From: Bacteroidales bacterium UBA3297
GTDB lineage: Bacteria > Bacteroidota > Bacteroidia > Bacteroidales > Paludibacteraceae
Length of the DNA: 64,000 bases
Assembly: GCA_002362105.1 (NCBI GenBank)
Contig: DETD01000016.1
Coordinates: 81,709-145,708, forward strand
Reading direction: 5' to 3'
The position numbers and the translations under genes were made by a program. This document shows positions 41,932-50,608 of this stretch, in pieces (within the stretch, counting starts at the first letter, position 1; every line of letters starts with the position of its first letter). Under the pieces are notes generated by a model. The model did not search any database, was not told where the DNA came from, and saw only the letters and a program-made list of their open reading frames with translations.

Positions 41932-42336
41932 ATGAAAGTTGAAGATGTTCCTCAAGACGGCAAGTTCCTAGTGGATTCGGTTGCCCGCGACGTTTGTTAT
42001 GCTGTAGACGAGCAGGGTAACTATCAGGCGGTTGTCAGTAAGGGATGGGATGTAAAGGCGGACGCTTTGCAGATTGTGCTCGACGATGTTATCGAGCAGT
42101 GCGAGCCGATTCGTCAGCGGGTGTTGCGCCACGAGGTTAGCCCCTTGGCCTACCACATGGAGAAAAACCTGATGGATATAGATATGTTGGCCGATAATTC
42201 TGGCATTTCAAAACGTAAGGTGAAAAAGCATATGGAATACGACGAGTTCCAGAAACTCGACCGCGAAACGCTCGAAAACTATGCCTATACACTGCGTATT
42301 ACTGTCGATGAGTTGGTTACTGTGCCTGAAAAGTAA
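41932..42336 (+). CDS. Small HTH-domain protein in ketosynthase operon
   Basis: A 134-residue soluble protein. The C-terminal half (residues 75-132) reads like a Cro/CI-type helix-turn-helix: DIDMLADNSGISKRKVKKHM, FQKLDRETLENYAYTLRI and TVDELV. The N-terminal half is acidic with no known domain. It lies between the ketosynthase and BtrH-like genes with very short gaps, so it may regulate the operon or have been co-opted as a scaffold. No operator was identified. Confidence 0.65.
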   Translation: MKVEDVPQDGKFLVDSVARDVCYAVDEQGNYQAVVSKGWDVKADALQIVLDDVIEQCEPIRQRVLRHEVSPLAYHMEKNLMDIDMLADNSGISKRKVKKHMEYDEFQKLDRETLENYAYTLRITVDELVTVPEK

Positions 42337-42345
42337 GTTGATGTT

Positions 42346-43371
42346 ATGGAGTTAGATTTTATACACAAGCCTGCAGGCCATTGCGAAAATGGCGTTACTG
42401 CTAATATGATGCGTTTTTATGGGTTCGATTTGCCCGAACCTCTTATTTTTGGTATCGCCTATGGTATGTTTTTTTCGCACATACCGTTTATAAAACTGGC
42501 CGGTTTACCGGTTTCCTCTTTCCGTACGTTCCCTGGTGCCTTGTTCGGACGTGCAACTAAAGCGTTGGGCTTTAAATCCACTACAGAACGCTTCCTGATA
42601 GAGGAGAATGCAATGAAGAAGTTAGACGAGAAACTGGCCGAGGGTATTCCGGTCGGTTGTGTGGTGGGTATGTATTACCTTCCTTATATGCCGATAGAGT
42701 ACCGCTTCCCTTTCAACGGACACAATATCTGCATTGTGGGACGCGACGAGGCGGCCGGTACCTATACGGTGAGTGACCCGAACTGCATAGAAAAGGTCAC
42801 TATCAGCCGAAAAGATTTACAGAAGGTGCGTTTCACCAAAGGTGGAACTTATCCGCTTTTCGGCCAAATGTACTGGATTAACAAGGTGCCAAAGCAGTTG
42901 CCAGACCTTAAGCCGATTGTGCTGAAGTCTATACAGAAAAACTGCTGGTTTATGACTTCCGAGCCTTCTGTTATTCCGTTCTTCGGATGTAATGGTATCG
43001 ATTATTTGGCTTCACGTATCCCGACTTGGAAAGAAACCCTTGGCGAACGTAAGGCTGCCCTCAATCTGGCTCAGATTATCCGTATGTTGGAGGAAATTGG
43101 TACTGGTGGCGCTGGTTTCCGCTTTATGTATGGCGCCTACCTGCAACTGGCGGCCCAGATTACTGGCGAGAACCAGTTTAAGGAATTCTCTGAGCGTATT
43201 ACGGCTATTGGTGACGATTGGCGCACTTTCGCGTCCGATGCGGCCTCTATCTTTAAACGTAGGAAAGATGCCTGTACATACGATCATGTGGCTGCCCAAA
43301 TTGCCGCAATCGGCAAACAGGAACGTGCTTTCTACAACGACTTGGTTAAGGTAGCGAAAGCGGTAAAATAA
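42346..43371 (+). CDS. BtrH-like acyltransferase (BtrH_N / DUF4872)
   Basis: A 341-residue protein whose N-terminal HKPAGHCENGVTANMMRFYG (His12, Cys13) and FNGHNICIVGRDEAAGTYTVSDPN match the BtrH N-terminal domain, a cysteine-protease-like fold with an HC pair. BtrH of butirosin synthesis transfers an acyl chain from a carrier protein to an amine. The C-terminal half fits DUF4872. Being last in an operon with a KAS III enzyme, it may offload the ketosynthase product onto an acceptor. No carrier protein is encoded in the operon. The terminator at 43384-43424 follows. Confidence 0.78.
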   Translation: MELDFIHKPAGHCENGVTANMMRFYGFDLPEPLIFGIAYGMFFSHIPFIKLAGLPVSSFRTFPGALFGRATKALGFKSTTERFLIEENAMKKLDEKLAEGIPVGCVVGMYYLPYMPIEYRFPFNGHNICIVGRDEAAGTYTVSDPNCIEKVTISRKDLQKVRFTKGGTYPLFGQMYWINKVPKQLPDLKPIVLKSIQKNCWFMTSEPSVIPFFGCNGIDYLASRIPTWKETLGERKAALNLAQIIRMLEEIGTGGAGFRFMYGAYLQLAAQITGENQFKEFSERITAIGDDWRTFASDAASIFKRRKDACTYDHVAAQIAAIGKQERAFYNDLVKVAKAVK

Positions 43372-43383
43372 TCACGATGTAAT

Positions 43384-43424
43384 AACGAAAAAGGGCGACT
43401 CCTGAGAGTCGCCCTTTTTCGTTT
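43384..43424. terminator. Bidirectional terminator
   Basis: AACGAAAAAGGGCGACTC pairs perfectly with its inverse around a CTGA loop, giving T tracts on both strands. It overlaps the stop codon of the convergent gene at 43423-43869. Confidence 0.9.
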
Positions 43425-43869
43425 ATTGTTTGCTGGCTTTTTTCGCTTTCCACAGAAAGTAGATGATGAGGAAGAGTATCAGGGCGAATAAGCCCCAATA
43501 GGTGAGCACTGTCCTTATGCTGGTGCTTTCGCCTGGCCACTTTACGCTTTTTTGTTCGTGGTCGTAGTAGAGCTCGTTATTGGGCAGTTTTACACCTATG
43601 CCTGGGTTGACCTGGTCGTAGACTGTAGCCGGTACTTCTGTCAGATAGAGCGAATCGGCATAACTGACGGTCAGTAAGTAGCCGATGGTAACACTGCCTT
43701 TGCATTCGGTGTGCGACACGCGTTTGTCTACGATGCTGTAGTCGGTAAGTGTTTCACGATGTATGCTCTCGTCGATGTAGTGCGATGTCACGCTTATTGT
43801 TCTCGAGGTCAGTCTGACGCCTAGCGCTGCACAGACAACCGCCATCAGGATGTAGATGTATTTGTTCAT
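43423..43869 (-). CDS. Small membrane protein, unknown
   Basis: A 148-residue protein with an N-terminal hydrophobic segment (MNKYIYILMAVVCAALGV), a beta-rich extracytoplasmic middle (about 25-110, containing GSVTIGYLLTVSYADSLYL) and a C-terminal membrane helix (LTYWGLFALILFLIIYFLW) followed by a Lys-rich tail (KAKKASKQ). I do not recognise the family. The start at 43869 is chosen for the membrane segment and the -7 box at 43889-43896. Monocistronic. Confidence 0.65.
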   Translation of the reverse strand: MNKYIYILMAVVCAALGVRLTSRTISVTSHYIDESIHRETLTDYSIVDKRVSHTECKGSVTIGYLLTVSYADSLYLTEVPATVYDQVNPGIGVKLPNNELYYDHEQKSVKWPGESTSIRTVLTYWGLFALILFLIIYFLWKAKKASKQ

Positions 43870-43888
43870 TTCTTGATCTATGTTTCTG

Positions 43889-43896
43889 CAAATATA
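43889..43896 (-). promoter_or_regulatory. -7 box of the small membrane protein gene
   Basis: TATATTTG on the minus strand, 19 nt before the ATG at 43869. No clear -33 box. Confidence 0.45.
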
Positions 43897-44164
43897 CTTA
43901 AAAGACCTTTCTCCTAAAGTTTTTCTGCCCGTATAAGACTTGCCCTTTTTGTCGCCTGTTGGACTACTGCGGTGGCTGATTTGGCGTTGATTGATGTGTG
44001 AATAGATATACTTGCACTTTTTGTGGTAATATTCGCATTCGCTTCTATTCTGCGCCAAGTACTGCAATACTGCAAGTTATGGGTTTTTGAGTAGGATTTT
44101 TCTGATTTTTCGGAAATAATTGCTCCTAGTGGCGCTGTAAGGTTTGTAAGAAGGCTCAAAACAA
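43897..44164. other. Intergenic region
   Basis: Non-coding stretch between two minus-strand genes. The 7-mer ACTGCAA occurs twice near 44060-44078; otherwise I see no repeat, hairpin or frame. Confidence 0.5.
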
Positions 44165-44196
44165 TAAAAAAAGCGGAACAGATGCCTGTTCCGCTT
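44165..44196 (-). terminator. Terminator of the GH5 lipoprotein gene
   Basis: On the minus strand AAGCGGAACAG pairs with CTGTTCCGCTT around a GCAT loop, followed by seven T. Confidence 0.85.
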
Positions 44197-44213
44197 CCTA
44201 TTGTAATTGCTCT

Positions 44214-45488
44214 TTACTTGTGCAGTTGGTCGAAGATGTACTTGCCCGATTCGGTCAAAATGCTCTTGTCGAATGGCTGCATGTTGCCGTCGTCCCACTT
44301 GAGGGCGGCGCATACACCGCCGTCTGAACTGAAGCTCCAGTTACACCAGCTAACCACTTGTTTGCCGTCGTTGTTACCGTTGAAGATGTCCATCCACATA
44401 TCCGACAAGTCTGGGCGGAAGTTGGTCCAGCCGCTAGCGTCGGTGGTTCCCCATTCGGTGACGAAAATAGGGAGTGTCTTTAACAAGCATGGAATGGTGT
44501 CGCAACCGTTCTTGAATATCTTCATAAAGTCAATATCCCAGAATTTAACAGCGGTCTCATCGTGGCGGCCGTCGTTATGGCTGGCTGCATAGAAGTGGAA
44601 GGTATACATCAGGTTGTTGTATGCCTGGCCCTTTTCGTCAACTGGCTCGTGGCCGATAACGTCTTGTGGACGTTGTGACCAGTGTGGTGTACCGCAAATG
44701 CAGACAACATCTTTGTCGTACGAGCGGATGATTTTCAGCATCTGTTCGCAGTGTGGTTTGATGTGTTCTAGCCATGTAACGCGTGGGTTCCAGTATTTCG
44801 GACCGTTGTCGTTGTATTTCTCGTTTTCGAAGTTTAAGCCGTTAGGCTCGTTGCACAATTCATAGAGAATGTGCTTTTGGTTCTGGTAGCGGCGCGCGCA
44901 GTAGGTGAAGAAGTCAGCGGCAAGGTCTTTGCCGGTGCGCGGGTGCTTGCGGTAAAGGGCGCTCATTGGGTTGCCTGGCGAGAGCACGTGCCAGTCAATC
45001 AGCAGGTACATACCCTGTGCTGCGGTCCATTTTACCAAACCGTCTACATATACGTCGCGGTGGTTGCTGTTGTAGGCGTATCCGCCTTCTTCATCAACAT
45101 AGATGGCGATACGGAAAATGTTGGCGTTCCAGTCTTTTCTGAGGGCGGCCATGTTGGCTTCTGTTACGTTGGCTGCACCCTTCCATTGCAGGCCGTGCGA
45201 ACTCATACCGCGCAGTTGTACAGGTTTCCCGTCTGCGCTGCACAGGCAGCGGACACCTGCCGCGTTGGTGTCTACTTTCAACTTGCCCCATTGGTCTACT
45301 GGCGAACCCTTCGGATAGGTTGGGGTTGGAAGTATTTCTACGTTGGCCGAAGCGCTGTCTATGGTGCCGAATGAGGTTACTGAGGCGTTAACGTCAAGTT
45401 CTCCGTTCGACTGCTGTGGCTGTTTTGCGTTGTCGCAGGCTGTTAGTGTGAGTGCTGCGGTTGTCATTGCCAAAAAAAGTCTTTTCAT
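44214..45488 (-). CDS. GH5-family glycosidase, lipoprotein
   Basis: A 424-residue glycoside hydrolase of family 5, probably an endoglucanase or related beta-1,4-glycanase. A lipobox LTLTAC (Cys18) predicts a lipoprotein anchored in an outer or inner membrane leaflet. Active-site motifs are IDWHVLSPGNP, LCNEPNG (acid/base Glu214) and VTEWGTTDASG (nucleophile Glu345). An ATG 39 nt upstream is in frame but would bury the signal peptide, so 45488 is used. No carbohydrate-binding module is evident. It is the closely related tandem neighbour of the gene at 45570-46880, separated by a terminator. Confidence 0.9.
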   Translation of the reverse strand: MKRLFLAMTTAALTLTACDNAKQPQQSNGELDVNASVTSFGTIDSASANVEILPTPTYPKGSPVDQWGKLKVDTNAAGVRCLCSADGKPVQLRGMSSHGLQWKGAANVTEANMAALRKDWNANIFRIAIYVDEEGGYAYNSNHRDVYVDGLVKWTAAQGMYLLIDWHVLSPGNPMSALYRKHPRTGKDLAADFFTYCARRYQNQKHILYELCNEPNGLNFENEKYNDNGPKYWNPRVTWLEHIKPHCEQMLKIIRSYDKDVVCICGTPHWSQRPQDVIGHEPVDEKGQAYNNLMYTFHFYAASHNDGRHDETAVKFWDIDFMKIFKNGCDTIPCLLKTLPIFVTEWGTTDASGWTNFRPDLSDMWMDIFNGNNDGKQVVSWCNWSFSSDGGVCAALKWDDGNMQPFDKSILTESGKYIFDQLHK

Positions 45489-45512
45489 GGTTGATGATGT
45501 GTTGATTATTAG

Positions 45513-45550
45513 AAAGGCAACCCGCACAGATATGGGTGTGGGTTGCCTTT
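45513..45550 (-). terminator. Terminator between the two GH5 genes
   Basis: GGCAACCC pairs with GGGTTGCC around a 16-nt loop, then TTTCT on the minus strand. The T run is short, so some read-through into the second GH5 gene is likely; no separate promoter for that gene was found. Confidence 0.6.
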
Positions 45551-45569
45551 GTTTGTTTTGTATAATAGG

Positions 45570-46880
45570 TTACTGTTTTGAACCTTTTACTACTGTATGG
45601 TACTTCTCGTGGAATTTCTTGTAGATATACTTACCCGATTCGGTAAGGATCTTTTCGTCGAATATATCCATGTTTCCGGTGTTCCAGTTCAGAGCAGCAC
45701 AAGAACCGCCTTCTGCGCTGAAGTTCCAGTTACACCAGCTGACTACCTGCTTGCCGTCGTTGTCGCCGTCGAAAATCTTCAACCAGCGGTCGCTGAGGTC
45801 AGGACGGAAGTTTGCCCAACCGCTTGCGTCGGTAGTTCCCCATTCGGTAACGAAGATTGGAAGTTCTTTCAAAATACAAGGTGTTTTCTTGTCACCTTTC
45901 TGGAAGCGGGTCATAAAGTCGTTATCCCAGGCCTTTACGGCTGTCTCGTAGTGCTGGCCGTCGTTGTGGGTTGCTGCGTAGAAGTGGAAGGCGTACATAA
46001 TGTTCTCGTATACCTTTCCGTTCTCGTCAACTGGCTCTTTGCCGATAACCTGTTCCGGATTTTGGTCGTACATAGGTGTTCCGCAAACTACCACTACGTC
46101 TTTGTCGTAGGTGCGGATAATCTTCAACATCTGCTCGCAGTATGGCTTGATGTGGTTTTCCCAAGTAACGCGTGGCTGTTCGGCCCATGCCCATTTGCCA
46201 CCGCCAAAGTTTTCGTTCTGGTAGTTCTCGCCGTTAGGCTCGTTACACAATTCGAACAATACGTGGCTTTGTTTCTGGTAGCGGCGGGCACAATAGGTGA
46301 AGAAGTCGGCGGCTACGTCCTTGCCGTTGTCGCGGCGGTTACGGTAAACGCGGCTCTGTGGGTTGCCTGGCGAGAGTACGTGCCAGTCAATCAGCAGGTA
46401 CATACCTTGTGCTGCGGTCCACTTTACGAGGTCTTCAATATAGCGGCTGCGGTGGGTTGGGTTGTAGGCGTAACCGCCTTCCTCGTCCACATAGACTGCA
46501 ATACGGAATACGTTGGTGTTCCAGTCATTACGCAGGGCACGGATGTTTGATTCGGTCAGACAGGCTACGCCGGCCCACTGCATACCGTGCGACACCATGC
46601 CGCGCAGCTGGACGGGGTTGCCGTTCTTATCGCAGAGGCAGCGGACGCCCTGCTTGTTTTTCCCAACTTTCAATTTACCCCATAACTGTACGGGTGAGCC
46701 GATTGGGTAAGTAGGTGCGGTTAAAATCTCGCAATTGATAGATGCGCTGTCTACCCATCCGAACGATGGGGCGTTTTCAGTGTCAAGTCCTGGTGGAACG
46801 TAGTTGTTAGACTGCTGCGCCATAGTTAGCGATGCACAGAAAGTCAGTGCTAATGCCGATAGTCCAAGTCTGTTAAGCAT
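45570..46880 (-). CDS. GH5-family glycosidase, secreted
   Basis: A 436-residue family 5 glycosidase closely similar along its length to the one at 44214-45488: IDWHVLSPGNP, LCNEPNG and VTEWGTTDASG are identical. It differs by a cleavable signal peptide (MLNRLGLSALALTFCASLTMA) without a lipobox, so it should be released to the periplasm or outside rather than lipid-anchored. Small loop differences follow LCNEPNG. It is read from a promoter at 46943-46950 and is probably the parent or sister of a tandem duplication. Confidence 0.9.
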   Translation of the reverse strand: MLNRLGLSALALTFCASLTMAQQSNNYVPPGLDTENAPSFGWVDSASINCEILTAPTYPIGSPVQLWGKLKVGKNKQGVRCLCDKNGNPVQLRGMVSHGMQWAGVACLTESNIRALRNDWNTNVFRIAVYVDEEGGYAYNPTHRSRYIEDLVKWTAAQGMYLLIDWHVLSPGNPQSRVYRNRRDNGKDVAADFFTYCARRYQKQSHVLFELCNEPNGENYQNENFGGGKWAWAEQPRVTWENHIKPYCEQMLKIIRTYDKDVVVVCGTPMYDQNPEQVIGKEPVDENGKVYENIMYAFHFYAATHNDGQHYETAVKAWDNDFMTRFQKGDKKTPCILKELPIFVTEWGTTDASGWANFRPDLSDRWLKIFDGDNDGKQVVSWCNWNFSAEGGSCAALNWNTGNMDIFDEKILTESGKYIYKKFHEKYHTVVKGSKQ

Positions 46881-46942
46881 TTCGTATTGTGTATTTTTTA
46901 GTTTGTCGTTCTATTGTTGCAGTTCATTCTGCCTTATTTTTG

Positions 46943-46976
46943 CAAATTTAAGAAAAAAAGTAGAATAAGAACCAAA
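46943..46976 (-). promoter_or_regulatory. Promoter of the GH5 genes
   Basis: On the minus strand TTTG (46973-46976) and TAAATTTG (46943-46950) are separated by 22 nt, one more than consensus. The leader would be about 57 nt. Confidence 0.55.
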
Positions 46977-47006
46977 GAATAATTACATCTTGTTCTCGGC
47001 ATTTGT

Positions 47007-47014
47007 TAAATTTG
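47007..47014 (+). promoter_or_regulatory. sppA -7 promoter box
   Basis: TAAATTTG, 20 nt before the ATG at 47035; divergent from the GH5 promoter. Confidence 0.5.
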
Positions 47015-47034
47015 CACAATAGAATTTATTGGAT

Positions 47035-48753
47035 ATGAAACAGTTTTTGAAAATGGTATTGGCCGCTTTTGTGGGAATGTTTGCTTTCCTTTTTGTCGGC
47101 CTTGTTATTGTGCTTGTTTTTTCGGCTTCTGCCTCTGCACCTTCTGCTGTGAAAGAGGGTTCTGTGTTGCACCTCCGCCTGGAGGGTGAGTTAGACGAAC
47201 GCTCGCAAGAAAGTGTCTATACTTCGCTGGGTCTCGCCGACTATAAAATAGGCCTCGATGATATTCTGCTGGCTATTTCTGCCGCTAAGACCGACGATAA
47301 TATCGAGGGTATCTTTTTGGAGCCTGGGGCGCTCGTGTGCGGCTCGGCTTCTCTCTCCGAAATCCGTTCGGCTTTGCTCGATTTCCGCTCTTCCGGCAAG
47401 TTTGTCTATGCCTATTCGGGGGCCTATACACAGGGCGCCTATTTCCTTTCTACGGCTGCCGATTCGGTTTTCCTTAATCCGTCTGGTACGGTCGACTGGC
47501 GGGGTATGGCTTACCGTTGCAGTTTCTACAAACGCTTGTTAGAGAAGGTGGGTATTGAAATGCAGGTTGTGAAAGTGGGTGTCTACAAGTCGTTCACCGA
47601 ACAGTATACGAACGAGAAGATGAGCGATGCCAACAGAGAGCAGATGAAGGCGTTTGTTGGTGACATTTGGAAGACGGTTTCCGATTCGGTGGCTGTTGCG
47701 CGTAACATTCCTGCCAACGTTCTGCAACTGGCGGCCGACAGCATGCTCTCGTTTCAATCGGCCGACAGTGTGTTGGCTATGGGGATGGTCGATGTATTGG
47801 CTTATCGCGACGAGGTGCTCAAGTGCTTGAACAAGCGTCTGGGAAAGGATTCTACGGCTAAGATTCCGACCATTTCTCCTACCGATTATGTGGCGCAGTT
47901 GCTCCCTTCCGATAATGGGGGCGACGAAGTGGCGGTTGTTTATGCTGTGGGCGAAATCGATAACGGTAACACCGACGGCATCAATACCGAAAATCTGTCG
48001 AAGGAGTTGCTGAAACTGGCGAATAACGACGAGGTGAAGGCTGTGGTGCTGCGCGTGAACTCTCCAGGTGGAAGCGCCTATGGTTCCGAACAGGTGTGGC
48101 ATGCCTTGCAGGTTCTGAAACAGAAAAAAACGCTGGTAGTCAGCATGGGCGACTATGCGGCTAGCGGTGGTTACTATATTTCTTGCGGTGCTGACCTTAT
48201 TGTGGCTGACCCGCTTACCATTACTGGTTCGATTGGTATTTTCGGTGTGATTCCGAACATCGGGCCTCTTGCCGATAAAATTGGCTTGGATTACGACGTG
48301 GTTAAAACGAGTGAGGGTGCCGACTTCCCACGGGTAATGGGACCGATGACTCCTGTACAACAGCGACGTGTGCAGAATTATGTGAACAATGGCTATGCTT
48401 TGTTCACCAAACGCTGTGCCGACGGTAGAAAAATGGACCCTGCAGCTTTGGAGGCTATTGCACAGGGCCGGGTGTGGAGTGGTTACAGTGCCGTTCGGAT
48501 TGGATTGGTCGACACGTTGGGAACTCTTTCTGACGCTACCAGAATTGCGGCCGATTTGGCCAACCTCTCTGACTATCATGTTAAGGACTATCCGGCTAAG
48601 CCTACTTTGTGGGAGTCGATGATGGAGACGCCTTCGCTGGGTACGCAAATGTTTGCTCCGAAGGAGTTCGAACGCGAAAAGAAGGCCATTGAGCAGTCGC
48701 TCAAACTCGATATCCTTCAGGCGGCTTTGCCTTTCAATCTGGTCATCGAATAA
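47035..48753 (+). CDS. sppA: Signal peptide peptidase SppA, long form
   Basis: A 572-residue SppA of the tandem S49 type, which degrades cleaved signal peptides at the inner membrane. One N-terminal membrane helix (FLKMVLAAFVGMFAFLFVGLV). The first repeat supplies the catalytic Lys (VVKVGVYKSFTEQY) and the second the Ser (GDYAASGGYYISCGAD, preceded by RVNSPGGSAYGSEQ). A TTG six bases upstream is in frame; the ATG at 47035 is preferred. Monocistronic, ended by the hairpin at 48756-48798. Confidence 0.95.
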   Translation: MKQFLKMVLAAFVGMFAFLFVGLVIVLVFSASASAPSAVKEGSVLHLRLEGELDERSQESVYTSLGLADYKIGLDDILLAISAAKTDDNIEGIFLEPGALVCGSASLSEIRSALLDFRSSGKFVYAYSGAYTQGAYFLSTAADSVFLNPSGTVDWRGMAYRCSFYKRLLEKVGIEMQVVKVGVYKSFTEQYTNEKMSDANREQMKAFVGDIWKTVSDSVAVARNIPANVLQLAADSMLSFQSADSVLAMGMVDVLAYRDEVLKCLNKRLGKDSTAKIPTISPTDYVAQLLPSDNGGDEVAVVYAVGEIDNGNTDGINTENLSKELLKLANNDEVKAVVLRVNSPGGSAYGSEQVWHALQVLKQKKTLVVSMGDYAASGGYYISCGADLIVADPLTITGSIGIFGVIPNIGPLADKIGLDYDVVKTSEGADFPRVMGPMTPVQQRRVQNYVNNGYALFTKRCADGRKMDPAALEAIAQGRVWSGYSAVRIGLVDTLGTLSDATRIAADLANLSDYHVKDYPAKPTLWESMMETPSLGTQMFAPKEFEREKKAIEQSLKLDILQAALPFNLVIE

Positions 48754-48755
48754 AA

Positions 48756-48798
48756 TAAGCCCCCGATAACTTTTTTGTTAAAGGGGGCTATTTTTTTT
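48756..48798. terminator. Bidirectional terminator
   Basis: AGCCCCC pairs with GGGGGCT around a T-rich loop, followed by eight T; it lies between convergent sppA and the M15 peptidase gene. Confidence 0.8.
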
Positions 48799-49648
48799 AA
48801 TTCTTTTTGTGCTGGCTGAACCGCAGTAGGTCGGGACGGTATTCAAAGTGCATGGTGTCGTAGTGGTACCAGCGTGCACCCGATACAAAACCGTGTTTCT
48901 CGAAGATGCGGATTATCTCGTGGGGTATGCGGTTGACGTACCTGATGTCGTCTTCCTCTTCTTTCCCCGGATTTGACCAACGCCAGAAGTCGGAGTACTT
49001 TGTACAGATGTCGATGGTCATGCCGTAGCTGTGTGCGCTTAGCCTGTTGCTGCCTCGTACCGCACGCCAGTTAAAGGTCGACGATTGCGAAAAGTATTTC
49101 TGGTAGGTGGGGGGCAGGGTGGCGGCCAAGTCTTTTGCTACCGTTCGCAAACTGTCGGCGGCGCCATTGACGGCCGTAAACAACAGTTTTTGTCCAAACC
49201 AGTCTACCTTCACTAATTGGCTCAATACTTTCTGTTTGTTTTTACCATACATGTGCTTGAAGATGGCCTCGTTCCGAATTCTCCCCGGGTCGTAATTCTT
49301 TTTGGGGTGCCATACGTTGGTGTCGTAGGGTTGTGAGAACATGTCTTCGGGGTCGGCGTTGTCCATCTTTTGGGTGTGCGTTTTTTGCTGTCCGTCGTCA
49401 TAGACCAGCGTACTCCCATCCGAAAGGATCAGGCAGTTGTCTTTATACCCTTTCACAAATTGCGGGTAGCACGCAATCAGGCATTCCGCTCCAAACGGTA
49501 TAGTGTCTTTGGCCACAGGTGTCACCGGTGCCTCTTGCCGAAGCGCCTCTTGCTGGTTGGGTGCGTCTGTCACCTGCGCGCTTGTGCAGGCACTGTTTGC
49601 CAGAAGCGTAAGCAAGGCCGTTGTTAGATGTAGTTTCCCTGTTTTCAT
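48797..49648 (-). CDS. M15-family DD-/LD-carboxypeptidase-like lipoprotein
   Basis: A 283-residue exported metallopeptidase. A lipobox-like LANSAC (Cys21) ends the signal peptide. The catalytic domain has the M15 zinc signature: RGSNRLSAHSYGMTIDICTKY (His and Asp ligands), then WYHYDTMHFEYRPDLL (second His). Such enzymes trim peptidoglycan peptides in the periplasm. It is the third gene of the relA-DUF4846 operon, beginning 8 nt after the DUF4846 stop. Confidence 0.88.
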   Translation of the reverse strand: MKTGKLHLTTALLTLLANSACTSAQVTDAPNQQEALRQEAPVTPVAKDTIPFGAECLIACYPQFVKGYKDNCLILSDGSTLVYDDGQQKTHTQKMDNADPEDMFSQPYDTNVWHPKKNYDPGRIRNEAIFKHMYGKNKQKVLSQLVKVDWFGQKLLFTAVNGAADSLRTVAKDLAATLPPTYQKYFSQSSTFNWRAVRGSNRLSAHSYGMTIDICTKYSDFWRWSNPGKEEEDDIRYVNRIPHEIIRIFEKHGFVSGARWYHYDTMHFEYRPDLLRFSQHKKN

Positions 49649-49656
49649 TGTTCTGT

Positions 49657-50598
49657 TTACAAGTCAGTCCACCGCATAACATGTTTGCCATAGAAGGGCC
49701 ATTCGGGCGTGTCTATTGGCAGGTCGGGGTCGTCCACTTTTTCTAGCTCGAACCAGGGCGAGTTGTTGTCGTAGCGGTTGGCCAATATCTCTATTTCTTG
49801 CGCGGGCATATAGCTTTGGCTGAACATCAGTTTTATTTTTTGGCCGCTCTTCTCGTGCAGAACGTCCATTATGGTTACTGCGTGCCCTGGCGAGTTTCCG
49901 TACACGAGCATGTCGCCTGGTTGTACTTCGCTGAGCTTTATTTTGCGTAATTCTTTCGAAAGCGACAGCGTTCCGCAATAGGTGAACACGAAGGACAGGT
50001 ATTTCCTGAAGTTCTTGTAGCTATAGTCTGGCTGTGCGTCTTTGCTCCACGATGCCTTCCAGTTCTTGTCGAAGTGAACGCGGTAGCCGTCTGCCCACTT
50101 ACGGTATCTGATGTCGAACCCCGGTGTATTCTTAAAGTGTATTTTGTCGTACATCTTTTTCTCCCACAGGTATTCTGCCCGCAACCTGATGCAGGCATCG
50201 GCGCACTGTTGCAGGTCTTTGCCGATAAGGTCGTAGTTCAGTACGCCTATTTGACATTTGTTGGCCTTTTCTACGCCGTTGTAGTAGTGCGTATTGTAGT
50301 CAATGGGGTGCAGACTGCGGTTTAACAACCAGTTCCCATAGTCGTCGGTCGCTCTTCGCTCGTAGCGCGGGTCCAGATTGGTGTACCGTGTGGCTATAGT
50401 TGTGCCTTTGGGATTTATCTGGTAGGTGGACTTGTCAGACTGTTCGGTCGCGCTCTCGTTGTCGACGAGGCTGTCTGGTAGGTCCTTTGCCGGCGTGGTG
50501 TTCGATGCGGTGCTCGTATTTACGGAACATCCGCATAGCAGTGTCGTCAGCGAGCATCCGCATGCTATGGTTAGTTTGAGTAGGTTGTTCATAAGCAT
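49657..50598 (-). CDS. DUF4846 lipoprotein
   Basis: A 313-residue exported protein of the DUF4846 family, with a lipobox-like LTTLLCGCS ending the signal peptide. Family blocks seen: LHPIDYNTHYYNG, LQQCADACIRLRAEYLWEKK, the WADGYRVHF region, FVFTYCGTLSLSKELR, GDMLVYGNSPGHAVTIMDVL and SQSYMPAQEIEIL. The conserved Cys and His (YCGT, GHAV) are reminiscent of NlpC/P60-like peptidases, so a wall-related hydrolase is possible but unproven. ATG codons at 50598 and 50592 are both possible starts. It lies between relA and an M15 peptidase in one operon. Confidence 0.85.
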   Translation of the reverse strand: MLMNNLLKLTIACGCSLTTLLCGCSVNTSTASNTTPAKDLPDSLVDNESATEQSDKSTYQINPKGTTIATRYTNLDPRYERRATDDYGNWLLNRSLHPIDYNTHYYNGVEKANKCQIGVLNYDLIGKDLQQCADACIRLRAEYLWEKKMYDKIHFKNTPGFDIRYRKWADGYRVHFDKNWKASWSKDAQPDYSYKNFRKYLSFVFTYCGTLSLSKELRKIKLSEVQPGDMLVYGNSPGHAVTIMDVLHEKSGQKIKLMFSQSYMPAQEIEILANRYDNNSPWFELEKVDDPDLPIDTPEWPFYGKHVMRWTDL

Positions 50599-50608
50599 TG
50601 CCTGTTTT

